Origin: Clostridia bacterium
Lineage (GTDB): Bacteria > Bacillota > Clostridia > Oscillospirales > Acutalibacteraceae
Reading direction: 5' to 3'
Length of the DNA stretch: 64,000 nt
NCBI GenBank assembly: GCA_900767025.1
Contig: CAAFXS010000066.1
Coordinates: 21,386 to 85,385 of the forward strand
Shown here piece after piece: positions 44,101 to 51,424 of the stretch (positions within the stretch are counted from its first letter, which is position 1; each line of letters starts with the position of its first letter). The notes under the pieces were generated by a model. It saw only the letters and a program-made list of their open reading frames with translations. It did no database searches and was not told the DNA's origin. The translations under genes were made by a program, and so were the position numbers.

Positions 44101-46151
44101 CTCATAGACTTCATATCTATCTGCTCAATTTCCTTTGCTACATAGCCGTTAGGAAGCTTGATGAATGAGGTCTTAAGGTTTGCATAAGCAGTTACAATTG
44201 CCTTTACCTTGGTTGTATAGTTCTTAATCTGAGTTGTGTAATTTGTGAACTCAGTTGAAGCAGCCTCGAGAGCATAGTCACTACCTGCATTAACTGCGGC
44301 AATGAAATCCTGATAGTTTGTATAAGCTGTAGGATCTTCAATAGTATCCTTGAGAGCTGATGCTGAATTCAGTGAGAACAAGCCTTCAGTGGTCTGAACA
44401 AGATAATCCATGCTGAGTCTTAATGCAGGAAGAACTGCATTGATTGCATCAATCCGTTCCTGAACTGCCTGGCGTGCAATTTCGCTGTCCTCAGGAGCTG
44501 ATGTTGTTACCTTGTAATCATCAACTGAACCCCAGATAGCCTCTTTAGCATCGTTGATTGCTGTAAGAACAGGAGCATAGGTCTCTGATGTGAAGGCAGC
44601 TACATCATAGGAAAGAACCTCATCAATAAGAGCCTCAAGAGCTGAAGTATCAACACGAACGATATTCTCTTTAAGAGCCTTATAAGCTTCTGTAAGAGTT
44701 GTAGCGGCAGTAGCTGCTGCTGTGGAAACATAGCCGTTATCGTTAACATCAGCCATAATGGACTGTGCATTCTCATAAGCCACCTTGAATACAGCCCATG
44801 AAGCGTCGGTATAAGTCAACTGACCGTTATTGTAGGTTGTCATTACATTATCTGCAAAAGCGGTACGAAGAGCTGCGTAATCAGCACTGTTTTCGTTCTT
44901 TGTTGAAGCGTTGTTCATATTACGAACAAGGGTCTTCATAGTTGTAACAGCGCCTGATGTGCCGTCCATATCATAGGTATTTGTTGATGAATTGTAATAA
45001 TCGTTAGGATTATACAGAGTAGCTGCATCCATAGCCTGGAAATAAGCAAGGAGACCGCCCTCGGAATATTTGCCAAGCTGAACGGCTTTCATTTTTTCAC
45101 CGTTCTTTGCAAGAGCATCAACCAGAGTCTTGTAGTTAAGGATTCTGATGGAGTTGGCAGCAGTAGACTGAACATAGTCATTATTACTGTCACCGGCACC
45201 GTTTGTAACTATCCATTCGATTTGATAGGTATCCTCATAAGCGGCAGGAGTACCGTTATAACGAAGAACATTTGCCATAAAGAGCTCAGAACAGTCTCCG
45301 CCTTTACTATTACTCGGCAAATTTCCGCTATGAGTTGTAAACGTTGCAGAACCAGCCGGCTTACCATCGGCATAGTTTGAAAATGCATAAGAGCCTGAGT
45401 TTTCATATTTACCTTTATGCCAGCTCCAGTCCCAGTCAGGTGTATTTCCATTACCGGACTGCCAAAGGTCGGACAGGAACCATCCGTCTGTGTTATCTCC
45501 GCCAGCATTGCCGGGATAAGCGGAAATGATGTATCTAGTTTTTGCACTTCCGTATATAATTCCAACTTTATTCCAAGAGGCATCACCGCTTCTGTAAGTT
45601 GAAACCATAACGGGAATCTGAATCTCATTAACACCGTCATAAAGAACGATTGTATTAGGTGAATGATAAAGCTTACTCTTTACGCCACCGCCAGTTGTTA
45701 CGCACCACTCGTCAAATTGAACAGTAGCAGTCGGAGAGAAAAGAATGTTATTATATCCTTCCTCGTGATATGGAACCATATCCGAATTAGGTGAGTCAGC
45801 GAATGTAGGAACATATTCGGTAACCTCAACACCTGTAAAATCACCGATGTTTGCAATGGCAGCTCTGAGTGCGTCTGCAACGTCGTTAAGAGCATCTGCC
45901 TCGCCGCCGTAGGTATAAGCGTCGATAGCCTCCTGACAGTCAACATAAGCCTGGTAAGCAGGAGTTACGTTAGTAAAAGTGCCTTTGGTTGCAAGCTTGG
46001 TTTCAAGCTCCTTCATAGCAGTACGAACTTCTGTTACAGCGGCATCTTCGGTAGCGCCGGAAGCAGAAAGTGAGATAATCGGCACAGATGTGACAATCAT
46101 CATAACTGCAAGAAAGAGTGACAAAAGCTTTTTAGAAAGTTTTGTTTTCAT
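41196..46151 (-). CDS. Giant secreted surface protein (1651 residues) with FIVAR-like and InlB-B-type repeats
   Basis: Residues 1-32 are a signal peptide (KKLLSLFLAVMMIVTSVPII...). The rest is extracellular. Helical stretches of the FIVAR kind recur (for example ALRAAIANIGDF, AAATAATTLTEAYKALKENI, ALLNALEDNKYSVESLNAAQ). An InlB B-repeat-like module lies at ~1004-1083 (WTFTGWSPAIDDS, then MTFTAQYDG), and a further related beta region at ~1230-1390 (SFSGYSNGL, then TTIVANYT). The C-terminal ~250 residues are beta-rich and end NPITANNAF without sortase motif, S-layer homology repeats, dockerin or membrane anchor. Ligand and anchoring mode are unknown. The gene has a strong promoter, a 150-nt structured leader and AGGAGG. 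Confidence 0.8.
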   Translation of the reverse strand: MKTKLSKKLLSLFLAVMMIVTSVPIISLSASGATEDAAVTEVRTAMKELETKLATKGTFTNVTPAYQAYVDCQEAIDAYTYGGEADALNDVADALRAAIANIGDFTGVEVTEYVPTFADSPNSDMVPYHEEGYNNILFSPTATVQFDEWCVTTGGGVKSKLYHSPNTIVLYDGVNEIQIPVMVSTYRSGDASWNKVGIIYGSAKTRYIISAYPGNAGGDNTDGWFLSDLWQSGNGNTPDWDWSWHKGKYENSGSYAFSNYADGKPAGSATFTTHSGNLPSNSKGGDCSELFMANVLRYNGTPAAYEDTYQIEWIVTNGAGDSNNDYVQSTAANSIRILNYKTLVDALAKNGEKMKAVQLGKYSEGGLLAYFQAMDAATLYNPNDYYNSSTNTYDMDGTSGAVTTMKTLVRNMNNASTKNENSADYAALRTAFADNVMTTYNNGQLTYTDASWAVFKVAYENAQSIMADVNDNGYVSTAAATAATTLTEAYKALKENIVRVDTSALEALIDEVLSYDVAAFTSETYAPVLTAINDAKEAIWGSVDDYKVTTSAPEDSEIARQAVQERIDAINAVLPALRLSMDYLVQTTEGLFSLNSASALKDTIEDPTAYTNYQDFIAAVNAGSDYALEAASTEFTNYTTQIKNYTTKVKAIVTAYANLKTSFIKLPNGYVAKEIEQIDMKSMSSLDRNTQQIDFAYTPIAIIMRTKHEGVTIDYGNVDVRFTTDCQETNNMLDSININATMPALGGNSDYNHITSHGPFGHKRPKVLSDQQKIDYAGNLQLGEFSVENLRFDKKDINSAGNTLLTLQDGTAINDIYQARQVDLDPILTSTEGVSADPAHGGIFSQSTDGNVATTYIHGNQQIVLPDTTAASTLPDELPEVEHYIQEGYFGAVTSWAVETSPGIWFSGYNWLTSQQNDGEKIQMQAYVVDMSYLVDLVAECDAILEDSAMYTTTSWNNFTKALKNAKDYDIDGVAENDGDVSAMIYGHLNSRYKALKTAYEALTLKTMNVTFSYKNADGTNTTTVLHAPYASTISTIRDQIDAITPPTYVADYKTWTFTGWSPAIDDSAEIRYDMTFTAQYDGVLNKANWDSFNAAKAALLNALEDNKYSVESLNAAQALVAQVTYFNLDSAGQAAIMADNQAKIDAETAKLTSALSALVTVTYDTTVAEAVKKELTDAKKNDPDMYNNNLDFTYQETVTVAGVPVIGLIYDTQETLNAAIRVIVAAMQPQTYTIKLNGEIVGTAQYGKNVLVASDGRFKVVEDLASEEYNDSALVGWKYSYSAPSTNGDYSADKYMFTSPSCGFIVNGDTNLTTVAAKADEGSYVVKIVSGINNRVISIINTTGTFEMPSAPAYPFYSFSGYSNGLAAGAECTVTADTTIVANYTAEESNSFTISYIASYYDLFDEVYENITVGYNDLVELSNPDAYCWAILNIDVNDEYNNGYLCEYQIVKYGTDYSFYAYQNLEFIDYSGTDGSKALIALSKDEYDDIVKMATDDSGNFDDYSAVDVILDSQGNYVLADIVDGEKVVPDAFVALTQLETPMPVYADGAVAKFNLIGTFALPDGCSIVETGFIFATDPSATNLTIENCNNAGIYRYKTSKQTIGNQFAIAIKDPGRPVEFKYAAYAIVKDAEGNVATYYANPITANNAF

Positions 46152-46301
46152 ATATAAATCCTCCTTAAAAATTACCTTAGCAGATAAACGGAAACGCCCG
46201 CAGATGCCTTGATTCCTGACCTAACCGCCGCAACACAGCACTGCCGTTATCCGTAAGGGACAGCCCACAGGGTATAGCAACCCTATTAAGCCTTTATATA
46301 C
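46152..46301 (-). ncRNA. Structured 5' leader of unrecognised class
   Basis: The expected transcript starts near 46301 and runs about 150 bases before the ATG, with AGGAGG at its end. It is GC-rich compared with the flanks and can fold: AGGGT/ACCCT (46284-46280 with 46273-46269) near the 5' end, and a long-range helix CGGATAA/TTATCTG (46254-46248 with 46187-46181) enclosing a GC-rich core with GCGGCGG and GCGGGCG. I compared it from memory with c-di-GMP, c-di-AMP, SAM, M-box, THF, lysine, glycine and cobalamin riboswitches and the SRP RNA and found no match. Confidence 0.5.
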
Positions 46302-46307
46302 ACTCGT

Positions 46308-46336
46308 ATGATAACATATTAACAATGCAAAGTCAA
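46308..46336 (-). promoter_or_regulatory. Promoter of the giant surface-protein unit
   Basis: On the minus strand TTGACT (46336-46331), 17-base spacer, TATCAT (46313-46308). Confidence 0.7.
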
Positions 46337-46488
46337 CGGTTATAGGGAAATATTTTTTACAATTTGTTTACAAAATTTCAGCCGTGCCGCATAATAGACA
46401 GATAATAAATCAAAGTTGAAAAACGATGGATTTTTTGCGTTTGAATGTAAAATTTTCATATACCGCCTAATATAATAGGTATAGGGTG
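46337..46488 (+). other. Divergent intergenic region with candidate argG -10 box
   Basis: AT-rich spacer without open reading frame. TATAAT at 46471-46476 is the best -10 box for argG; its -35 (around 46448-46453) is poor, as expected for a regulated promoter. Nothing else stands out here. Confidence 0.4.
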
Positions 46489-46506
46489 TATGTAAAAATA
46501 TACAAA
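46489..46506 (+). promoter_or_regulatory. Candidate ArgR box 1 upstream of argG
   Basis: TATGTAAAAATATACAAA fits the ArgR consensus TnTGnATwwwwATnCAnA at every fixed position but one. It lies just after the expected start site. Confidence 0.45.
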
Positions 46507-46529
46507 TTATACGAAATTATAGGCTAATA

Positions 46530-46547
46530 TTTGAATATTTATACAAA
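46530..46547 (+). promoter_or_regulatory. Candidate ArgR box 2 upstream of argG
   Basis: TTTGAATATTTATACAAA fits TnTGnATwwwwATnCAnA at every fixed position. Its centre is 41 bases from that of box 1, close to four helical turns. The arginine repressor gene is not in the window. Confidence 0.55.
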
Positions 46548-46623
46548 CTTTTTAAAAACACTTGAAAACAATAACGCGGGTTATTATAATGATATACAGA
46601 TTAAAGTTAAGGAGATACATATT

Positions 46624-47856
46624 ATGGCTAAAAAAGACATTAAAAAGGTTGTTCTCGCCTACTCCGGCGGACTTGACACATCAATCATCATTCCCTGGTT
46701 AAAAGAGAACTACAACAACTGCGAGGTTATAGCAGTTTCAGGTGATGTGGGACAGGGCACAGAGCTTGACGGACTTGAGGAAAAGGCGATTGCCACAGGC
46801 GCATCAAAGCTTTATGTGCTTGACCTAAAGGACGAATATGTTGAGGATTACATTTTCCCCTGTCTTAAAGCAGGTGCTGACTACGAAACATATCTTTTGG
46901 GCACATCACACGCAAGACCCTGTATTGCAAAGGGACTTGCCGAAATTGCAAAAAAAGAGGGCGCTGACGCTATTTGCCACGGCTGCACCGGTAAGGGCAA
47001 CGACCAGGTAAGATTTGAGCTGACTCTCAAGGCATTTGCACCCGAAATGGAGATTATTGCTCCCTGGCGTGAGTGGGATATCAAATCCCGTGAGGAAGAA
47101 ATCGAATATGCCGAGGCACACAACATTCCGCTTAAAATAAACCGTGAAACCAACTATTCAAAGGACAAGAATGTTTGGCATCTTTCCCACGAGGGTCTTG
47201 ACCTGGAGGACCCTGCAAACGAGCCTTTATATAATAAGGAAGGCTTCCTTGAGCTTGGTGTTTCGCCGGAGCAGGCACCTGACGAGCCTACATACATTAC
47301 AATCCATTTTGAGCAGGGTGTTCCAACAGCTATTGACGGCGAGGAAATGAAGGCTCTTGCAATAGTTGAAAAGCTTAATGAGATTGGCGGTGCCAACGGT
47401 ATCGGTCTGCTTGACATTGTTGAAAACAGGCTTGTGGGTATGAAGAGCAGGGGCGTTTATGAAACTCCCGGCGGAGCAATTCTTTACAAGGCACACGAGC
47501 TTCTTGAAATGATTACTCTTGACCGTGAAACCTCTCACTACAAAAAGCTGGTAAGTCAGAAATTCGGTGAGCTTGTATATAACGGTTTATGGTTTACTCC
47601 TCTGCGTGAGGCACTTTCGGCATTTGTCGACAAAACACAGGAAACCGTTACCGGTGATGTTAAGCTGAAGCTTTACAAGGGTAACATTATTAACGCAGGT
47701 ATCACCTCACCTTACACACTTTATGACGAAAACATTGCTTCCTTCGGTGAGGACGGCGGTGCTTACAACCAGGCTGACTCGGCAGGATTTATCAATCTGT
47801 TCGGTCTGTCAATTAAGGTTAAGGCATTGCTTGACAAGGAAAGAGAGAATAAATAA
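46624..47856 (+). CDS. argG: Argininosuccinate synthase
   Basis: Joins citrulline and aspartate with ATP cleavage. 410 residues. ATP-binding VVLAYSGGLDTSIIIPWLKE at the start, HGCTGKGNDQVRFELT near 118 and GRVGMVENR-like IVENRLVGMKSRGVYETPGG near 270. ATG 46624 follows AAGGAGATACATATT; the 31-codon longer reading would run through an ArgR box and lacks a site. It forms a unit with argH. Confidence 0.95.
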   Translation: MAKKDIKKVVLAYSGGLDTSIIIPWLKENYNNCEVIAVSGDVGQGTELDGLEEKAIATGASKLYVLDLKDEYVEDYIFPCLKAGADYETYLLGTSHARPCIAKGLAEIAKKEGADAICHGCTGKGNDQVRFELTLKAFAPEMEIIAPWREWDIKSREEEIEYAEAHNIPLKINRETNYSKDKNVWHLSHEGLDLEDPANEPLYNKEGFLELGVSPEQAPDEPTYITIHFEQGVPTAIDGEEMKALAIVEKLNEIGGANGIGLLDIVENRLVGMKSRGVYETPGGAILYKAHELLEMITLDRETSHYKKLVSQKFGELVYNGLWFTPLREALSAFVDKTQETVTGDVKLKLYKGNIINAGITSPYTLYDENIASFGEDGGAYNQADSAGFINLFGLSIKVKALLDKERENK

Positions 47857-47910
47857 CGGTGGAGAATCCCTCCACCGCAGGCGGTCCCCCTCCCTTTAAC
47901 AAGGTAGGCA
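47857..47910. repeat. Palindromic intergenic element between argG and argH
   Basis: CGGTGGAG-AATC-CTCCACCG-like hairpin (47857-47878) followed by CAGGCGGTCCCCCTCCCTTT and AACAAGG. On the minus strand this gives CCTTGTTAAAGGGAGGGGGA and then a CGCCTG/CGGTGG palindrome, a pattern I recall as a dispersed repeat of gut Clostridia. Its placement inside an operon may adjust argH expression. Confidence 0.5.
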
Positions 47911-47925
47911 TATAAAGGATAAACT

Positions 47926-49299
47926 ATGGCACAATTATGGAAGGGCAGGTTCAAAAAGGAGCTTGCAAAGGAAACCAACGATTTTAACTCCTCTATCAAA
48001 TTCGATTCAAGAATGTATGAGGAGGATATTAAAGGCAGTATTGCCCACGCAACAATGCTTGGTGCAACAGGCATTATTGACAAAGGCGAAAGCGAAAAAA
48101 TCGTTTTAGGCTTAAGCGAAATTTACAATGACATAAAAAGCGGTAAGCTACCTATTGATATGGAATGTGAGGATATTCACACCTTTATTGAGGGTGAGCT
48201 GACTGCAAGGCTGGGTCAAACAGGCAAAAGGCTCCACACCGCCAGGTCAAGAAACGACCAGGTGGCTCTGGATATAAGAATTGTTCTGAAAAAAGAGATT
48301 GACCTGATTACCGCAGGTCTTAAGGATTTAATTCGCGTGCTGTGTGATAAGGCAGAGGAGCACAAGGACACAATAATGCCGGGCTACACCCACCTTCAAA
48401 GGGCACAGCCTATCACCTTCGGTCATCATCTTATGGCATACTGCTCAATGTTTTTGAGAGATATTGACAGGCTTGGTGATGTTAAGGAAAGGATGAATAT
48501 TCTTCCCTTAGGCAGCGGTGCTCTTGCAGGCACAACCTATCCCATTGACAGAAATATGACGGCGGAGCTTTTAGGCTTTGACGGAATAAGCCAAAACAGC
48601 CTTGACGGCGTTTCGGACAGAGATTTCTGCATTGAGCTTGCGTCGGCTTTATCACTTATTATGGTGCATCTTTCCCGCTTCAGCGAGGAAATCATTATGT
48701 GGTGCAGCTGGGAATTCAAATTCGTTGAGCTTGACGATGCATTTTCCACAGGCTCAAGCATTATGCCCCAAAAGAAAAATCCCGATATTGCAGAGCTTGT
48801 AAGAGGCAAAAGCGGTCGAGTTTTCGGTGATTTAACAACGCTTTTAACCGTTATGAAGGGTATTCCCCTTGCCTACAACAAGGATATGCAGGAGGATAAA
48901 GAGGCTATTTTCGACGCCGTTGACACTGTTAAAATGTGCCTTAATGCCTTTACGCCGATGATTGACACCATGACGGTGCTGAAGGATAATATGAGAAATG
49001 CGGCGGCAAAGGGCTTTATCAACGCTACCGACTGCGCAGATTATCTTGTTTCAAAGGGTCTGCCCTTCAGGGATGCCTACAAGGCCACCGGAGAGCTGGT
49101 TGCCCTTTGCATTGACAAGGGTTTAACCTTGGAAACACTGCCTATTGAGGAATACAAGGCGGTATGCGATTTGTTTGACGATGAGGTTTACACCGCAATT
49201 AACCTTGAAAAATGCGTCAACGACAGGGTTGCCGACGGCGGACCCTGTGCAAAAAGCGTTGAAAAGCAAATACAAATTGCTTTGAACACAATTAAATAA
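47926..49299 (+). CDS. argH: Argininosuccinate lyase
   Basis: Splits argininosuccinate to arginine and fumarate. 457 residues of the fumarase/aspartase superfamily. Motifs: LWKGRFKKELAKETNDFNSS, HTARSRNDQVALDIR near 105, GYTHLQRAQPITFGHH near 155 and the signature GSSIMPQKKNPD near 280. The GGAT site before ATG 47926 is weak (AAAGGATAAACT). Ends the arg unit; a terminator follows. Confidence 0.95.
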   Translation: MAQLWKGRFKKELAKETNDFNSSIKFDSRMYEEDIKGSIAHATMLGATGIIDKGESEKIVLGLSEIYNDIKSGKLPIDMECEDIHTFIEGELTARLGQTGKRLHTARSRNDQVALDIRIVLKKEIDLITAGLKDLIRVLCDKAEEHKDTIMPGYTHLQRAQPITFGHHLMAYCSMFLRDIDRLGDVKERMNILPLGSGALAGTTYPIDRNMTAELLGFDGISQNSLDGVSDRDFCIELASALSLIMVHLSRFSEEIIMWCSWEFKFVELDDAFSTGSSIMPQKKNPDIAELVRGKSGRVFGDLTTLLTVMKGIPLAYNKDMQEDKEAIFDAVDTVKMCLNAFTPMIDTMTVLKDNMRNAAAKGFINATDCADYLVSKGLPFRDAYKATGELVALCIDKGLTLETLPIEEYKAVCDLFDDEVYTAINLEKCVNDRVADGGPCAKSVEKQIQIALNTIK

Positions 49300-49304
49300 A
49301 AATT

Positions 49305-49340
49305 ATGCGACGAATATTTTTATTCCGTCGCATTTTTTAT
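49305..49340 (+). terminator. Terminator after argH
   Basis: ATGCGACG (49305-49312) / CGTCGCAT (49326-49333), inner A/T pairs, followed by TTTTTTATT. Confidence 0.88.
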
Positions 49341-49368
49341 TGACTATATTTATATAAAATAGTATAAT
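49340..49368 (+). promoter_or_regulatory. Promoter of the degV gene
   Basis: TTGACT (49340-49345), 17-base spacer, TATAAT (49363-49368). It begins in the tail of the argH terminator. Confidence 0.7.
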
Positions 49369-49425
49369 GTGGGTTGAATAAGATTTTGCTACTTATACAG
49401 AATTCCAATTGAAAGGCAGTTTCCG

Positions 49426-50283
49426 ATGAGCTACAAAATTGTTGTTGACAGCTGTTGCGATTTAACGGCTGATATGAAAAAATGGGATAACTTAGAGGTT
49501 GTTCCTCTTACTCTTGAAATCGGTGATTACCGCATATTTGACGATGAAAGCTTTGACCAGGACGATTTTATCGAAAGAATGAAGGCTAACGGTGGTGTTG
49601 CAAAATCCGCCTGCCCTGCTCCCGATGCTTTTGCAAAGGCTTACCGGGGTGATTACGACGAGATTTTTGTTCTCACCATTACAGACAAGCTCAGCGGTAC
49701 TTATAACAGTGCTCTTCAGGGCAAAATGCTGTATGAGGAGGAAAATTCCGACGGCAAAAGGATTTATGTTTTCAATTCCCTTGCCACCTCGGGCCTTGAA
49801 ACTCTTGTGGCTCAGGAGCTTAAGCGTGTGTGCGACAGCGGTATGGCTTTTGACGAGGTAACACAGTATATTGACGATTACATTCTTAATCACACAGGTC
49901 TTTACTTTTGCCTTGAAAGCCTTGATGCGTTAAAGAGCAACGGCAGACTTTTTGCTCTTGCGGCAAAGGTGCTTGAAAAAATCAGGGTTAAGCTGATTTG
50001 CAAAAGAACCCGGGAGGGCAATATTTCTCTTGCAGGTCAGGACCTTACAACCAACAGAGCACTTATCAAAATGGCAGGTATCATCGGAGAAGAGGTCAGC
50101 GATAAGGATTTAACAGGCAAAACCGTAATTATCAGCTATGTTTGCTGTCAGGAAAAGGCCGAATTTGTGGCAGAAAAAATCAGGGAAAAAACCGGATATA
50201 CCGATGTTTTTACCCTTAAGGCATCGGGTCTCAATTCCCTTTACGCCTCCAACGGCGGTATAATTGTTTCATTTAATTTTTAA
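49426..50283 (+). CDS. DegV-family fatty acid-binding protein
   Basis: 285 residues. DegV (FakB-like) proteins hold a fatty acid for phosphorylation by FakA. Motifs: IVVDSCCDLTADM at the start, CPAPDAFAKAY near 62, TITDKLSGTYNSALQGK near 85 and a serine-threonine-rich ligand site; the SLDALKSNGRL segment near 170 is also typical. No fakA gene is present. GAAAGGCAG precedes the ATG. It lies 31 bases before ilvE and may be co-transcribed. Confidence 0.88.
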   Translation: MSYKIVVDSCCDLTADMKKWDNLEVVPLTLEIGDYRIFDDESFDQDDFIERMKANGGVAKSACPAPDAFAKAYRGDYDEIFVLTITDKLSGTYNSALQGKMLYEEENSDGKRIYVFNSLATSGLETLVAQELKRVCDSGMAFDEVTQYIDDYILNHTGLYFCLESLDALKSNGRLFALAAKVLEKIRVKLICKRTREGNISLAGQDLTTNRALIKMAGIIGEEVSDKDLTGKTVIISYVCCQEKAEFVAEKIREKTGYTDVFTLKASGLNSLYASNGGIIVSFNF

Positions 50284-50314
50284 TTTGCAATTCATTAAAA
50301 AGAGGTAATAGAAA

Positions 50315-51376
50315 ATGGAAATCAAGTATGAATTAACCAAAACACCTAAGGAAAAGCCTCAGGGTAAGCTGGGCTTCGGCCACATCTTCACCGACCATAT
50401 GTTTATTATGGACTACAAGACCGGCGAAGGCTGGCACAACGCAAGGATTGTCCCCTATCAGCCGATTGTTCTTGACCCGTCTGCTCTCGTTTTTCACTAT
50501 GCGCAGGAGTGCTTTGAGGGACTCAAGGCTTACAGAACTCCCGACGGCAGCGTTCAGCTTTTCAGACCCGACAAAAACGGTGCAAGAATGGTGTCAACCC
50601 ACGACAGACTTTGCATCCCGGAAATTCCCGTTGAGGATTTTGTTGAGGCTGTTAAAGCACTTGTCAGCGTTGAAAAGGACTGGGTTCCCTCCGAGCCCGA
50701 AACAAGTCTTTATATCCGTCCTTTCACTATTGCTACCGAGCCTGTGCTTGGCGTTAAGGCTGCTGACGAATACAAATTCATCATTATCTGTTCACCCTCA
50801 GGCGCATATTACGAGGAGGGTATGAACCCTGTTAAGATTTATGTTGAGGACGAATATGTCCGTGCAACTCCCGGCGGAACAGGCTATATCAAGTGCGGCG
50901 GTAACTATGCTGCATCTATCATTGCTTCCGAAAAGGGTCACAAGCTTGGCTTTTCACAGGTATTATGGCTTGACGGGGTTGAGAGAAAGTATGTTGAAGA
51001 GGTTGGCTCAATGAACATTATGTTCAAGGTTAACGGCGAAATTTATACTGCTCCCACCGTTGGCACGGTTCTTCCTGGTATCACAAGAATGAGCTGTATT
51101 GAGCTGCTTAAATCCTGGGGCTACAAGGTAAACGAAGAGAGATTTACCATTGACTTTATTATGGAGGCAGCCGAAAACGGTACACTTGAGGAGGTATTCG
51201 GCACAGGTACAGCCGCTGTAATCAGCCCGGTAGGCAGTCTTACATATGAGGGCAAAACCGTTGAGATCAACGGCTTTAAGACCGGCGAGCTTACTCAAAG
51301 GCTTTATGACACCCTTACAGGAATGCAGTTTGGAAAATTAGAAGACAACATGGGCTGGATTGTAAAGGTAGACTGA
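50315..51376 (+). CDS. ilvE: Branched-chain amino-acid aminotransferase
   Basis: PLP enzyme for the last step in leucine, isoleucine and valine synthesis. 353 residues, class IV aminotransferase. Motifs: YAQECFEGLKAYRTPDGS near 68, RLCIPEIPVEDF, LYIRPF near 135, GYIKCGGNYAASI near 190 with the PLP lysine, QVLWLDGVERKYVEEVGSMN and GTGTAAVISPVG. AGAGGTAAT precedes the ATG. No other ilv or leu genes are near. Confidence 0.94.
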   Translation: MEIKYELTKTPKEKPQGKLGFGHIFTDHMFIMDYKTGEGWHNARIVPYQPIVLDPSALVFHYAQECFEGLKAYRTPDGSVQLFRPDKNGARMVSTHDRLCIPEIPVEDFVEAVKALVSVEKDWVPSEPETSLYIRPFTIATEPVLGVKAADEYKFIIICSPSGAYYEEGMNPVKIYVEDEYVRATPGGTGYIKCGGNYAASIIASEKGHKLGFSQVLWLDGVERKYVEEVGSMNIMFKVNGEIYTAPTVGTVLPGITRMSCIELLKSWGYKVNEERFTIDFIMEAAENGTLEEVFGTGTAAVISPVGSLTYEGKTVEINGFKTGELTQRLYDTLTGMQFGKLEDNMGWIVKVD

Positions 51377-51389
51377 TATATAACATACA

Positions 51390-51424
51390 GCAGTCCCGAT
51401 AATTTGGGACTGCTTTTCTTTTTT
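51390..51424 (+). terminator. Terminator after ilvE
   Basis: GCAGTCCC (51390-51397) / GGGACTGC (51406-51413), eight-base loop, then TTTTCTTTTTT. The T-run abuts the next start codon. Confidence 0.85.

Noticed and set aside
46152..46301. Known riboswitch or SRP RNA as explanation of the leader
   Set aside because: GGTCAGG recalled the SRP RNA, but the conserved AGCAGC partner is absent; no GEMM, ydaO, M-box or other core motif could be placed.
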